Shown: positions 26,774-35,498 of the stretch, one piece after another
Layout of the letters: each line of letters opens with the position of its first letter
How positions within the stretch are numbered: position 1 is the first letter of the stretch
Assembly: GCF_900108105.1 (NCBI RefSeq)
Contig: NZ_FNUR01000001.1
Coordinates: 310,001 to 374,000, forward strand
Source: Butyrivibrio sp. Su6
GTDB lineage: Bacteria; Bacillota; Clostridia; Lachnospirales; Lachnospiraceae
Reading direction: 5' to 3'
Length of the DNA: 64,000 nt
Translations under genes and position numbers: made by a program
The notes under the pieces: model-generated
Databases searched by the model: none
The model's input: the letters and a program-made list of their open reading frames with translations, nothing else
Told to the model about the DNA's origin: nothing

Positions 26774-27409
26774 ATGAGATATTTGACCTTTGCCCTTGGG
26801 AAGGGAAGACTTGTAGAAAGCACAATGGAAATACTAAATAAATGCGGTATTACCTGTGATGAGATCTTAGATAAAAAAACAAGAAAACTTATTTTTACAA
26901 ATGAAGAATTAAAGTTAAAATTCTTTTTGGCAAAAGGCCCTGACGTGCCAACTTACGTAGAATATGGCGCTGCTGATATTGGAATTGTTGGCGCTGATAC
27001 CATAATGGAAGAAAAAAGAAGGGTTTATGAAGTGCTTGACCTGGGCTTTGGAAAATGCAGGATGTGTGTATGCGGACCTGCAGAAGCCAAAAAGCTCCTT
27101 GAACATAGGGAACTAATCAGAGTAGCAAGCAAATACCCTGAAATTGCCAAGGATTATTTCTTTAACCAAAAACATCAGACTGTTGATATCATAAAGCTTA
27201 ACGGCTCTGTGGAGCTTGGACCTATTGTTAACTTAAGTGATGTCATAGTTGATATCGTTGAGACAGGCTCAACACTTAGAGAGAACGGACTTGAAGTACT
27301 TGAGGAAATCTGCCCTTTGTCTGCAAGAATGATTGTTAATCAGGTCAGCATGCAGATGGAAACTGAAAGAATAAGAAAGCTTATAAATGACATAAAGGAG
27401 AATCTCTAA
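26774..27409 (+). CDS. hisG: ATP phosphoribosyltransferase, short form
   Basis: The 211 residues are the catalytic core only: LTFALGKGRLVESTMEIL at the start, AKGPDVPTYVEYGAADIGIVG in the middle and the PRPP loop VDIVETGSTLRENGL. The absence of the C-terminal ACT-like regulatory domain fits the presence of hisZ just upstream; both are needed for activity. It makes phosphoribosyl-ATP from ATP and PRPP. The ATG follows GGAGG. Confidence 0.96.
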   Translation: MRYLTFALGKGRLVESTMEILNKCGITCDEILDKKTRKLIFTNEELKLKFFLAKGPDVPTYVEYGAADIGIVGADTIMEEKRRVYEVLDLGFGKCRMCVCGPAEAKKLLEHRELIRVASKYPEIAKDYFFNQKHQTVDIIKLNGSVELGPIVNLSDVIVDIVETGSTLRENGLEVLEEICPLSARMIVNQVSMQMETERIRKLINDIKENL

Positions 27410-27412
27410 TAT

Positions 27413-28711
27413 ATGCGCACAGTAAAACTTACCAAAGAAACAAAAGATGAGCTTTTAGGAAATCTTTTAAAAAGAAATCCCGGAAGCTATACAGAATACG
27501 AAAATACAGTAAATGAGATCATCAATAATGTAAGAGAAAATGGCGATAAAGCCCTTTTTGACTATACACTTAAATTTGATAAATTTGCTGTAAATGAAAA
27601 GACTATAAAAGTTACAAGAAAAGAGATAGAAGAAGCTTATAAAGAGCTTTCAGATGACTTTGTGGAAGTCATGAAAAAAAGCGCTGAAAATATCAGAGTT
27701 TTTCATGAAAAGCAAAAGAGAAATACCTGGATCGATACAAAAGAAGACGGAAGCATACTTGGCCAGAGAATCCTTCCTATCGAGATCTCAGGCGTATATG
27801 TTCCCGGCGGAAAAGCTGCTTATCCGTCAAGCGTTCTCATGAATGTAGTTCCAGCAAAAGTTGCCGGAGTTGAAAGAATTGTAATGTGCACACCGCCTTC
27901 AAAGGATGGCAAAGTAAATGCCGGAACCCTTGTTGCAGCAGATATAGCAGGTGTTACTGAAATTTATAAAGTTGGCGGAGCGCAGGCAATCGCAGCTATG
28001 GCTTTTGGTACAGCTTCAGTTCCAAAGGTGGATAAAATAACAGGCCCTGGAAATATATTTGTAGCATTGGCTAAAAAAGCATGCTTTGGACACGTTTCAA
28101 TTGATTCAATCGCAGGTCCCAGTGAGATCCTTGTTTTGACAGATGAAACTGCCAATCCAAGATATGTTGCAGCAGATCTTTTATCACAGGCTGAGCACGA
28201 TGAGCTTGCAAGCAGCATACTTATCACAACATCTCAGGATATTGCAGATAAAGTGTCAAAAGAAATTGATGAGTTCTTAAAAACACTTTCAAGGTCTGAG
28301 ATCATCAAAAAATCTTTAGAAAACTATGGCTATATCTTTGTAGCAGATAATATGGATGATGCAATAGATGCTGCAAATGCAGTTGCATCAGAGCACCTTG
28401 AGATAATTACCAAAAATCCATTTGAGACTATGACCAAGATTAAAAATGCAGGTGCTATTTTCCTTGGAGAATATTCTTCAGAGCCGCTTGGAGACTACTT
28501 TGCAGGTCCTAACCACATCTTACCTACAAACAGGACAGCAAGATTTTTCTCACCGCTTTCTGTTGATGACTTCGTAAAAAAGACAAGTATCATTTCATAT
28601 TCACAGGAAGGTTTATATAAAGTCCACAAGGATATTGAACTATTTGCAAAAGAGGAAGGCCTTACAGCACATGCAAATTCAATTGCAGTAAGGTTCGAAA
28701 ATTGCAAGTAA
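27413..28711 (+). CDS. hisD: Histidinol dehydrogenase
   Basis: 432 residues with the whole HisD signature: YVPGGKAAYPSSVLMNVVPA, VGGAQAIAAMAFGT, KITGPGNIFVALAK and SIAGPSEILVLTDE, then LLSQAEHDELASS with the catalytic/metal His and Gln, and NHILPTNRTARFFSPLSV. The enzyme oxidises histidinol twice to histidine, using zinc and NAD. It starts three bases after hisG in the same operon. Confidence 0.97.
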   Translation: MRTVKLTKETKDELLGNLLKRNPGSYTEYENTVNEIINNVRENGDKALFDYTLKFDKFAVNEKTIKVTRKEIEEAYKELSDDFVEVMKKSAENIRVFHEKQKRNTWIDTKEDGSILGQRILPIEISGVYVPGGKAAYPSSVLMNVVPAKVAGVERIVMCTPPSKDGKVNAGTLVAADIAGVTEIYKVGGAQAIAAMAFGTASVPKVDKITGPGNIFVALAKKACFGHVSIDSIAGPSEILVLTDETANPRYVAADLLSQAEHDELASSILITTSQDIADKVSKEIDEFLKTLSRSEIIKKSLENYGYIFVADNMDDAIDAANAVASEHLEIITKNPFETMTKIKNAGAIFLGEYSSEPLGDYFAGPNHILPTNRTARFFSPLSVDDFVKKTSIISYSQEGLYKVHKDIELFAKEEGLTAHANSIAVRFENCK

Positions 28712-28730
28712 ACTTTCTAAAATAATTGTT

Positions 28731-28759
28731 AAATGCAAGATTAATAAATTGTTTATAAT
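28731..28759 (+). promoter_or_regulatory. Weak internal promoter candidate before hisB
   Basis: A perfect TATAAT (28754-28759) in the 92-base hisD-hisB gap has no good -35 at 17 bases. It could give extra hisB-hisIE transcript. Confidence 0.3.
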
Positions 28760-28803
28760 TAAATAGCAATATTTAGTCAACATAACGCAAGGAGCCACAA
28801 ATT

Positions 28804-29394
28804 ATGGGAGAAAGAATTGCAAGTGTTATCAGGAAGACAAAAGAAACTGATATCAGCGTAAAGCTTAATATTGACGGTACAGGCAAGGCTGACATTGAAA
28901 CCGGAATTGGATTTTTTGATCATATGCTTGAAGCTTTTGCAAAACATGGTCTTTTTGATCTGGAAGTAAAAGTGAAGGGCGACCTCAATGTTGACGGGCA
29001 TCACACTGTAGAAGATACCGGAATTGTCCTTGGACAAGCCCTTTTACAGGCTATAGGAGATAAAAAAGGTATCAGACGTTATGGAAGCGAAATTCTTCCC
29101 ATGGACGAATCCCTTGTTTTAGCTGCAGTTGATCTTTGCGGAAGACCATATTTTGTAATGGATGCAGCATTTACATCTCCCATGGTTGGTGACTTTGATA
29201 CACAGCTTGTGAATGAGTTCTTTTACGCAGTTTCATACTCTGCAATGATGAACATTCACCTGAGAGTTTTGACCGGCAGCAACGACCACCACAAGATTGA
29301 AGCAATGTTTAAAGCTTTTGCAAAAGCTGTAGATACAGCAACTATGGTCGATCCAAGAATAACAGATGTTTTAAGTACTAAAGGAGCTTTATAA
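28804..29394 (+). CDS. hisB: Imidazoleglycerol-phosphate dehydratase
   Basis: 196 residues of the monofunctional dehydratase: ETGIGFFDHMLEAFAKHGLF, GDLNVDGHHTVEDTGIVLGQ with the manganese-binding His-Glu cluster, and a second HHKIEAMFKAFAKA metal motif near the C-terminus. Product: imidazole acetol phosphate. AAGGAG precedes the ATG. Confidence 0.96.
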   Translation: MGERIASVIRKTKETDISVKLNIDGTGKADIETGIGFFDHMLEAFAKHGLFDLEVKVKGDLNVDGHHTVEDTGIVLGQALLQAIGDKKGIRRYGSEILPMDESLVLAAVDLCGRPYFVMDAAFTSPMVGDFDTQLVNEFFYAVSYSAMMNIHLRVLTGSNDHHKIEAMFKAFAKAVDTATMVDPRITDVLSTKGAL

Positions 29395-29395
29395 T

Positions 29396-30613
29396 ATGTC
29401 AAAAATAAGAAAGCTTATTCCATGTATCTATCTTTATGACGAAAAGGCTGTAAAAGGCGTATCAGATAAAACTGTATTATGTGACGATCCACTGGAGCTT
29501 GTTAAGATTTACAACAAGAAGGGCGTCAATTCAATTTTTCTTTATGATCTTTCAAGAGGAATGGGGGATGAAGCCCATGATAAGGCCCTTGATATGATAA
29601 AGGCAATATGTAAAAAAGCTGACGGAAATGTAATAGGCGCCGGAAATATCAAGCGCATGGAAGATGTAAAAAAACTTCTTTACGCAGGATGTTCAAAGGT
29701 TGCTGTTAATCTTTCAGAGCAGAGCGAAATTGAAAGCCTTGCTGAAAGCTCAGAGAAATTTGGCAAAGAAAAAATATATGCAATATTCTCTGATGATGCG
29801 CAGACTAAAGCAAATAAAGAACTCGTTGAGAAATATACAACTGAACTTATATATTTTCCAAATTCAGTTAAGGATCTTGCTTCATCTGACATAGACTTTA
29901 CAATATCCTACGTTATTGATGACTATGAAAAGAGCCTTGATGAATATAAAAAAGCTCTGGACAATGATAATTTTGAGCTTTTTGCCCTTAAGGGAGCTCT
30001 TTCGTGGGATGATCTTAAAAAGAATTCAGATGGCATGGTTCCAGTAATTGTTCAGGATTATAAAACTGATCAGGTTCTTATGCTGGCATATATGAACGAA
30101 GAAGCTTATAATAAAACTCTCGAGACAGGAAAAATGACATATTTTAGCCGTAGTCGAAATGAGTTATGGATTAAAGGAGAAACAAGCTCACATTATCAGT
30201 TTGTTAAGGCTTTGTATGCCGACTGTGACAAGGATACGATTCTTGCAAGCGTTAAGCAGATCGGTGCAGCCTGCCACACAGGAAGCTATTCATGCTTTTT
30301 CAATGAAATAGCCAAAACTGACTATGATAAAAAGAATCCTCAAAAAGTCCTGGATGAAGTATTTGATGTGATAAAAGACAGAAAGATCAATCCAAGACAG
30401 GGATCTTATACAAATTATCTTTTTGATAAGGGCATTGATAAGATTCTTAAAAAAGTGGGCGAAGAAGCTACAGAGATTGTAATTGCCGCAAAAAATCCAA
30501 ATGATAATGAAATAGTTTACGAAATGTCTGATTTCCTGTATCATATGATGGTCCTCATGGCTGAAAAAAATGTTAGCTGGGAGGATATAACTGACGAGTT
30601 GTCAAGAAGATAA
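29396..30613 (+). CDS. hisIE: HisIE bifunctional enzyme with N-terminal inactive HisF-like domain
   Basis: Residues 1-190 look like a partial HisA/HisF barrel (KLIPCIYLYDEKAVKG; GAGNIKRMEDVKKLLYAGC), but the two catalytic Asp of HisF are replaced: Tyr12 in IPCIY and Phe131 in YAIFSDD. Residues about 205-305 are HisI, phosphoribosyl-AMP cyclohydrolase (MLAYMNEEAYNKTLE, YFSRSRNELW, ACHTGSYSCFF). Residues about 315-405 are HisE, phosphoribosyl-ATP pyrophosphatase (LKKVGEEATEIVIAAKN, EMSDFLYHMM). It performs steps two and three of the pathway. The extra domain may hold HisE/HisI together or bind ligand. Genes hisA, hisF, hisH and hisC are not in this window. Confidence 0.92.
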   Translation: MSKIRKLIPCIYLYDEKAVKGVSDKTVLCDDPLELVKIYNKKGVNSIFLYDLSRGMGDEAHDKALDMIKAICKKADGNVIGAGNIKRMEDVKKLLYAGCSKVAVNLSEQSEIESLAESSEKFGKEKIYAIFSDDAQTKANKELVEKYTTELIYFPNSVKDLASSDIDFTISYVIDDYEKSLDEYKKALDNDNFELFALKGALSWDDLKKNSDGMVPVIVQDYKTDQVLMLAYMNEEAYNKTLETGKMTYFSRSRNELWIKGETSSHYQFVKALYADCDKDTILASVKQIGAACHTGSYSCFFNEIAKTDYDKKNPQKVLDEVFDVIKDRKINPRQGSYTNYLFDKGIDKILKKVGEEATEIVIAAKNPNDNEIVYEMSDFLYHMMVLMAEKNVSWEDITDELSRR

Positions 30614-30622
30614 GGAAAAAGT

Positions 30623-32497
30623 ATGAACGAAAACTTAGCTCTAAGCGATGAGACTTTGCTTGATCTTGAGAAACCTGAGAGATACATAGGCAATGAGGTT
30701 AACAGCGTCTATAAAGACAAAAACGCTGTTGATATCAGATTTGCCATGTGTTTCCCTGATGTTTATGAGATTGGCATGTCTCATCTTGGAATTCAAATTC
30801 TTTACGGAATGTTTAATTCCTATGAAGATGTATGGTGTGAGAGGGTCTATTCTCCATGGGTAGACGCTGACAAAGTCTTCAGGGAAAAGGACATTCCTCT
30901 TTTTGCGTTGGAATCACAGGATGAAATCAGAAAATTTGATTTCCTTGGATTTACCATCCAGTATGAAATGTGTTATACAAACATTTTGCAGATACTGGAT
31001 CTTTCAAAGATTCCTCTCCTCGCAAAAGACAGAGACTGGGACTATCCTATAGTGATCGGTGGTGGCCCATGTACTTATAATCCGGAGCCTATAACGGATT
31101 TCTTTGATATGTTTTATATAGGTGAAGGCGAAACAAAATACAGAGAGATCTTTGACCTCTATAAAAAGTCAAGAAAAGAGGGTATATCACGTCAGGAATT
31201 TTTGAGAAGATGTTCTCATATTTCCGGCATTTATGTGCCTTCTCTTTATGATGTCAAATACAAGGAAGACGGAACTATTCTATCAATGACGCCTTGTTAT
31301 GAAGATGTACCTGCACAGATAAATAAAGAGATGTGTCTCGATGTATCAAACCAGTTCTATCCTACAAAACCTGTTGTTCCATACATAAAGATAACCCAGG
31401 ACAGGGTAGTATTGGAGATCATGCGCGGATGCATAAGAGGCTGCAGATTCTGTCAGGCTGGTCAGCTCTATAAACCTCTTCGTGAAAAAGACGTTGACCA
31501 CCTAAAAGAGCTTGCTCTTGAAGCATTAAAAAACACCGGTTATGAAGAAATATCCCTTAGTTCCTTAAGTTCAAGTGATTATTCAAAGCTTCCTGAGCTT
31601 ATAGACTTTTTGATCAAAAACTGTAACGAGAAGAAGGTAAATATTTCACTTCCTTCCCTTAGAATTGATGCATTTTCTCTTGATGTTATGAGCAAAGTTC
31701 AGGATGTTAAAAAGAGCAGTCTTACATTTGCTCCTGAAGCCGGAACACAGAGAATGCGTAATGTTATAAATAAGGGTCTTACAGAGGAAGATATTTTAAG
31801 AGGATCTCACGAGGCATTCCTTGGCGGTTGGAATAAAGTTAAGCTCTATTTCATGCTGGGACTTCCAACAGAAACAGATGAAGATATCCTTGGAATCGGT
31901 GATATCTGTAATAAGGTCGCTGTTGAGTATTTTGAGACAGTACCAAAAGAGAACAGAAATGGAAGAACAATTGATATTGTAGCAAGTACATCATTCTTTG
32001 TTCCAAAGCCATTTACACCTTTCCAGTGGGCACCAATGAATACCAAGGAAGAGTTCCTTGATAAAGCAAATAAGACAAGAAAAGGCATTATGTCACAGCT
32101 TAACCAGAAACATATCAAATACAACTGGCATGAAGCTGATGCAAGTATGATGGAAGGCGTACTTGCAAGAGGTGACAGAAGGCTTAATGAAGTAATCTTG
32201 AAAGCATATAAAAAAGGCTGCGTTTTCGATGCCTGGGGTGAATATTTTAGATTTGACACCTGGATGGAAGTCTTTGATGAGTGCAATATTGATCCATTTT
32301 TCTACACTACAAGAGAACGTGCTGAAGATGAGATTTTCCCTTGGGATATCTTAAACTGTGGAGTTTCAAAGGCATTTCTTTTACGTGAATGGAAGACTGC
32401 CCTTGAAAATAAGCCTTCATCTAACTGCAGACTTTCCTGCCTTGGCTGCGGAGCTGCATCTTATGGCGTAGGTGTTTGCACGGAGGGCAGATCATGA
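30623..32497 (+). CDS. Radical SAM protein, TIGR03960 family
   Basis: 624 residues. The N-terminal part (MCFPDVYEIGMSHLGIQILYG) resembles the B12-binding-like domain of these enzymes. The radical SAM domain has MRGCIRGCRFCQAGQLYKP, whose CxxxCxxC ligates the iron-sulfur cluster, then SLSSLSSSDYSKL and FAPEAGTQRMRNVINKG. A C-terminal Cys cluster reads CRLSCLGCGA. The substrate is unknown. The stop overlaps the ATG of the DUF2344 gene as ATGA; the two functions are fused in some other bacteria, so they probably work together. Confidence 0.88.
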   Translation: MNENLALSDETLLDLEKPERYIGNEVNSVYKDKNAVDIRFAMCFPDVYEIGMSHLGIQILYGMFNSYEDVWCERVYSPWVDADKVFREKDIPLFALESQDEIRKFDFLGFTIQYEMCYTNILQILDLSKIPLLAKDRDWDYPIVIGGGPCTYNPEPITDFFDMFYIGEGETKYREIFDLYKKSRKEGISRQEFLRRCSHISGIYVPSLYDVKYKEDGTILSMTPCYEDVPAQINKEMCLDVSNQFYPTKPVVPYIKITQDRVVLEIMRGCIRGCRFCQAGQLYKPLREKDVDHLKELALEALKNTGYEEISLSSLSSSDYSKLPELIDFLIKNCNEKKVNISLPSLRIDAFSLDVMSKVQDVKKSSLTFAPEAGTQRMRNVINKGLTEEDILRGSHEAFLGGWNKVKLYFMLGLPTETDEDILGIGDICNKVAVEYFETVPKENRNGRTIDIVASTSFFVPKPFTPFQWAPMNTKEEFLDKANKTRKGIMSQLNQKHIKYNWHEADASMMEGVLARGDRRLNEVILKAYKKGCVFDAWGEYFRFDTWMEVFDECNIDPFFYTTRERAEDEIFPWDILNCGVSKAFLLREWKTALENKPSSNCRLSCLGCGAASYGVGVCTEGRS

Positions 32498-33222
32498 ATA
32501 AATTACGTGTAAAATTTACCAAACATGGTCCTATTAAATTTGTAGGACATTTGGATGTAATGAGATACTTCCAGAAAGCTATAAGACGAGCTGAAATTGA
32601 TATAAAGTACTCTGAGGGCTTTAGTCCTCATCAGCTTCTTTCATTTGCTCAACCTCTTAGCGTTGGTGTTACAAGCGACGGAGAGTATCTTGATATGACA
32701 GTTAACAGCATGGTATCAGTAACAGATGTTATGGACAGATTAAATGCTGTTATGAATGAAGGAATCAAGATTATAGCTGTAGAAGAACTTGACGAGACTT
32801 CAGTTAAAGCCATGACTGACGTCTATGCAGCGAGATATATCGCTAAATTCAGAGAGACTTCAAAGCCTGATTTTGACTGGATTTCTGAATTTAAAAAATA
32901 CCTTTCAAAAGATACGCTTCCTGCAACAAAAAAGACCAAAAGCGGCTTTAAAGAAATCGATATGAAGCCTATGATATTCGATTATAAGTTTGACACTGAA
33001 AAACAGGAAGTTATGCTTCTTTTAAGTATGAGCAGCGCTACCACATTGAAACCGGCTCTTTTATTTGAGGGATTTTTCAAGAGCCTTGATAGAGAGTTCT
33101 CAGTATCAATGCTTTCACTTCACAGAATCGATATCTACAAGCTTGTTGAAAAAGATAACGAGAAATACATTGAACCTTTTATCGTAACTGACACTTCAGA
33201 GAGGTTTTATCTAAATGGCTGA
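32494..33222 (+). CDS. DUF2344 / TIGR03936 family protein
   Basis: The true start is the ATG at 32494, which overlaps the preceding stop and follows GGAGGG. The protein (242 aa) begins NKLRVKFTKHGPIKFVGHLD and shows the family block YSEGFSPHQLLSFAQPLSVG, then LDMTV. This family is always found with the TIGR03960 radical SAM protein, which precedes it here. Its exact reaction is not known; a tRNA or translation-related role is suggested by the surrounding genes. Confidence 0.88.
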   Translation: MNKLRVKFTKHGPIKFVGHLDVMRYFQKAIRRAEIDIKYSEGFSPHQLLSFAQPLSVGVTSDGEYLDMTVNSMVSVTDVMDRLNAVMNEGIKIIAVEELDETSVKAMTDVYAARYIAKFRETSKPDFDWISEFKKYLSKDTLPATKKTKSGFKEIDMKPMIFDYKFDTEKQEVMLLLSMSSATTLKPALLFEGFFKSLDREFSVSMLSLHRIDIYKLVEKDNEKYIEPFIVTDTSERFYLNG

Positions 33223-34408
33223 AATTGTTATTTCAAAGTACCTTGATACACCGCTTGTTACAGCATTTATTGATAATAAACTGGAGTTTTTGGAATTCAT
33301 AAGGGCAAGAGAGCTTCATAATATTTATCTTGGGAGAGTTGATCATATCGTAAATAATATTGATGCAGCTTTTGTTAGATATAAAGATGATGAAATTGGT
33401 TATCTGCCTTTAAAGAGCGTCCTCCCGGTCTGCGTTATTAACAGAAAGCTCGGGGCTACGGATTCAGTAAAAGCTGGCGATGAAGTAATAGTTCAGGTTG
33501 AGGTTGAAAAGATAAAAACCAAAAAGCCAAAACTTACTACCTATTTATCTTTGTCAGGAATGTACACTGTCTTAACACTCGGAAGAAAGGGCGTCGGAGC
33601 ATCTTTAAAGCTCGATGACAATATAAGAAAAAGTCTTATTGATGATGTGAAGGAAGATTTTAACACATTATCTTTTGACAGTTCTTCGGCGTTTGGGGAC
33701 ACTTCTTTTGGAATCATTGTAAGAACAAATGCGGCTGATATTGATTGTAACAGGAAAAAGGCTATATTAGATGATGCATCTGAATGTATAAAACTGATGT
33801 CTCAGATACTTTCTTTGGGAACAAGCAGAACTGATGGCAGTCTTTTGTATTCAAAAGAACAGGCACTTTATGCTGAAAACGATGATATAACTCTTCCTTA
33901 CATTGATAAAGCAAAAGCTTTTCTTAGAACTAAAGGAATCACAGATCCTGTTGTAGTCACAGATACAGGTATACACGGGATAAATTCAAAGATTCAGGAT
34001 TTAAGAGGCAACAGGGTATGGCTCAAAAGTGGTGCTTATCTCATAATCGAGCAGCTTGAGAGCTTTAATGCCATTGATGTTAACACCGGAAAAGCTATTT
34101 CAGGTAAAAAAGATATATCCAAAAAGGTTAATATCGAAGCTGCACAGGAAGTAATGAGGCAGATAAGACTGCGAAACCTTACAGGCATGATCCTCATTGA
34201 TTTCATCAACATGAAAGATGATGAGGATTATAATGAACTTATAGAGCTTGTGAAAAAGCTTGCACGCCAGGATTATATACATACTGAGTTTATCGATGTT
34301 ACAGGCCTTGGTATTATGGAATTAACAAGAAATAAAAACGATAAATCATTAAAAGAAATATTGATTGATGTTGAAAAAGCTGTTGACATTAGTAAACATC
34401 AATGTTAA
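33215..34408 (+). CDS. Ribonuclease E/G family protein, short form without Zn-link
   Basis: The S1 domain (about 35-130) is seen in NIYLGRVDHIVNNIDAAFV. The catalytic domain has the two metal-binding Asp: Asp288 in FNAIDVNTG and Asp329 in LIDFINMKDDEDY. The C-terminus ends soon after ELTRNKNDKSLKEIL, so the CPxC zinc-link that bridges dimers in E. coli RNase E/G is missing. At 397 aa it is shorter than RNase G (about 490). It starts by overlapping the DUF2344 gene by 8 bases, and a promoter for rplU lies inside its last codons. Confidence 0.87.
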   Translation: MAEIVISKYLDTPLVTAFIDNKLEFLEFIRARELHNIYLGRVDHIVNNIDAAFVRYKDDEIGYLPLKSVLPVCVINRKLGATDSVKAGDEVIVQVEVEKIKTKKPKLTTYLSLSGMYTVLTLGRKGVGASLKLDDNIRKSLIDDVKEDFNTLSFDSSSAFGDTSFGIIVRTNAADIDCNRKKAILDDASECIKLMSQILSLGTSRTDGSLLYSKEQALYAENDDITLPYIDKAKAFLRTKGITDPVVVTDTGIHGINSKIQDLRGNRVWLKSGAYLIIEQLESFNAIDVNTGKAISGKKDISKKVNIEAAQEVMRQIRLRNLTGMILIDFINMKDDEDYNELIELVKKLARQDYIHTEFIDVTGLGIMELTRNKNDKSLKEILIDVEKAVDISKHQC

Positions 34409-34411
34409 TAT
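34383..34411 (+). promoter_or_regulatory. Strong promoter of the rplU-prp-rpmA operon
   Basis: TTGACA (34383-34388) is a perfect -35; TAATAT (34406-34411) is the -10, 17 bases later. It overlaps the end of the RNase G-like gene. The transcript would start near 34418. Confidence 0.65.
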
Positions 34412-34417
34412 ACTATG

Positions 34418-34493
34418 GTATGCCGCATAACTAGGCAGAAGTGGGTTTATCCCCGCCAAAGTTAGCGAGTTTTTTTGAAGAAGGAGGTAACTT
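34418..34493 (+). ncRNA. L21 leader-like 5' UTR
   Basis: The 76-base leader between the promoter and the rplU start contains G/C-rich complementary patches (GGTATGCCGC, GTGGGTTTATCCCCGCC, AGTTAGCGAGTTTTTTT) and ends at GAAGGAGG. Firmicutes carry a structured L21 leader at this place. I could not fold it or match the Rfam model, so the call rests on position and G/C patches. Confidence 0.45.
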
Positions 34494-34802
34494 ATGTACG
34501 CAATTATTGTAACTGGTGGAAAGCAGTACAAAGTTTCCGAGGGCGATGAAATCAGAGTAGAGAAGCTTGATGTAGAGCCTGGAAAAGAAGTAACATTTGA
34601 TAATGTTATTGCAGTAAACGATGACAAGACTCTTAAGGTTGCTGGCGATGTTAGCGGAGCTAAGGTTAGCGCTACAGTTGTTGAGCAGGGCCGTGGTAAG
34701 AAGGTTGTTGTTTACAAGTACAAGAGAAAGACTGGATACCATAAGAAAAATGGTCACAGACAGCCATTCACACTTGTTAAGATTGAAAAAATCTCTATGT
34801 AA
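34494..34802 (+). CDS. rplU: 50S ribosomal protein L21
   Basis: The 102-residue protein matches L21 throughout: MYAIIVTGGKQYKVSEGDEI, DVEPGKEVTFDNV and KYKRKTGYHKKNGHRQPFT with the usual C-terminal VKIEKI. The RBS is AAGGAGGT. It heads the rplU-prp-rpmA set, which is followed by obgE in most Firmicutes. Confidence 0.98.
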   Translation: MYAIIVTGGKQYKVSEGDEIRVEKLDVEPGKEVTFDNVIAVNDDKTLKVAGDVSGAKVSATVVEQGRGKKVVVYKYKRKTGYHKKNGHRQPFTLVKIEKISM

Positions 34803-34822
34803 TTATTAACAATTGGAATAAT

Positions 34823-35152
34823 ATGACTACTATTACAATTACCAAGACGTCCAGCGATAAATACAGATCAATCGAATGCAATGGTCATGCAGGTTTTGCT
34901 GATTATGGCAACGATATTGTGTGCGCTGCAGTTTCAGTTTTGACAATCAATCTTATCAATTCCATTGATAATTTCACTGAGGATGAGATAAGCGTTGTTC
35001 AGGATGAAGACAAAGGACTTATAAAGCTTAGTTTTAAGGATGAACCAAGTAATGATTCAGATTTATTATTAAGATCTTTTGAACTTGGTGTAGACAGCAT
35101 ATTCCAACAGTATGGAAAGAAATTTCTGAACATTAAATTTAGGAGGGAATAA
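34823..35152 (+). CDS. prp: Ribosomal-processing cysteine protease Prp
   Basis: The 109-residue protein has the Prp signature GHAGFADYGNDIVCAAVSVL, with the catalytic His and Cys. Prp removes the N-terminal extension of L27 before it enters the ribosome. It lies between rplU and rpmA, and the L27 encoded next carries the cut site, so the enzyme-substrate pair is complete here. Confidence 0.95.
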   Translation: MTTITITKTSSDKYRSIECNGHAGFADYGNDIVCAAVSVLTINLINSIDNFTEDEISVVQDEDKGLIKLSFKDEPSNDSDLLLRSFELGVDSIFQQYGKKFLNIKFRRE

Positions 35153-35155
35153 GTC

Positions 35156-35443
35156 ATGATGAATATGAACCTTCAATTTTTTGCTCACAAGAAGGGTGTT
35201 GGATCTACTAAGAACGGTAGAGACTCAGAGTCAAAGAGACTTGGAGCAAAAAGAGCTGACGGACAATTCGTAAAGGCCGGTAATATTTTATACAGACAGC
35301 GTGGAACACACATTCATCCTGGTGTAAATGTAGGAATCGGTAGCGATGATACATTATACGCACTTGTTGATGGTGTTCTTAGATTTGAGCGCAAGGGCAG
35401 AGATAAAAAGCAGGCTAGCGTTCATCCTGTAGAGAATAAGTAA
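35156..35443 (+). CDS. rpmA: 50S ribosomal protein L27 with Prp-cleavable N-terminus
   Basis: The 95 residues match L27 ([51 protein letters not shown]). The N-terminus reads [14 protein letters not shown]; Prp cuts between FFA and HKKG, which is needed for ribosome assembly in Firmicutes. I chose the ATG at 35156 because AGGAGGG lies 8 bases upstream; two further in-frame ATGs follow at once. Confidence 0.97.
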   Translation: MMNMNLQFFAHKKGVGSTKNGRDSESKRLGAKRADGQFVKAGNILYRQRGTHIHPGVNVGIGSDDTLYALVDGVLRFERKGRDKKQASVHPVENK

Positions 35444-35455
35444 TTTGCTTAAACG

Positions 35456-35492
35456 GGCTTCAAACACATTTATGTTTGGAGCCTTCTTTTTT
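35456..35492 (+). terminator. Intrinsic terminator after rpmA
   Basis: GGCTTCAAAC (35456-35465) pairs with GTTTGGAGCC (35474-35483, one G-U pair), followed by TTCTTTTTT. It lies 12 bases after the L27 stop. Confidence 0.8.
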
Positions 35493-35498
35493 AGTAGA

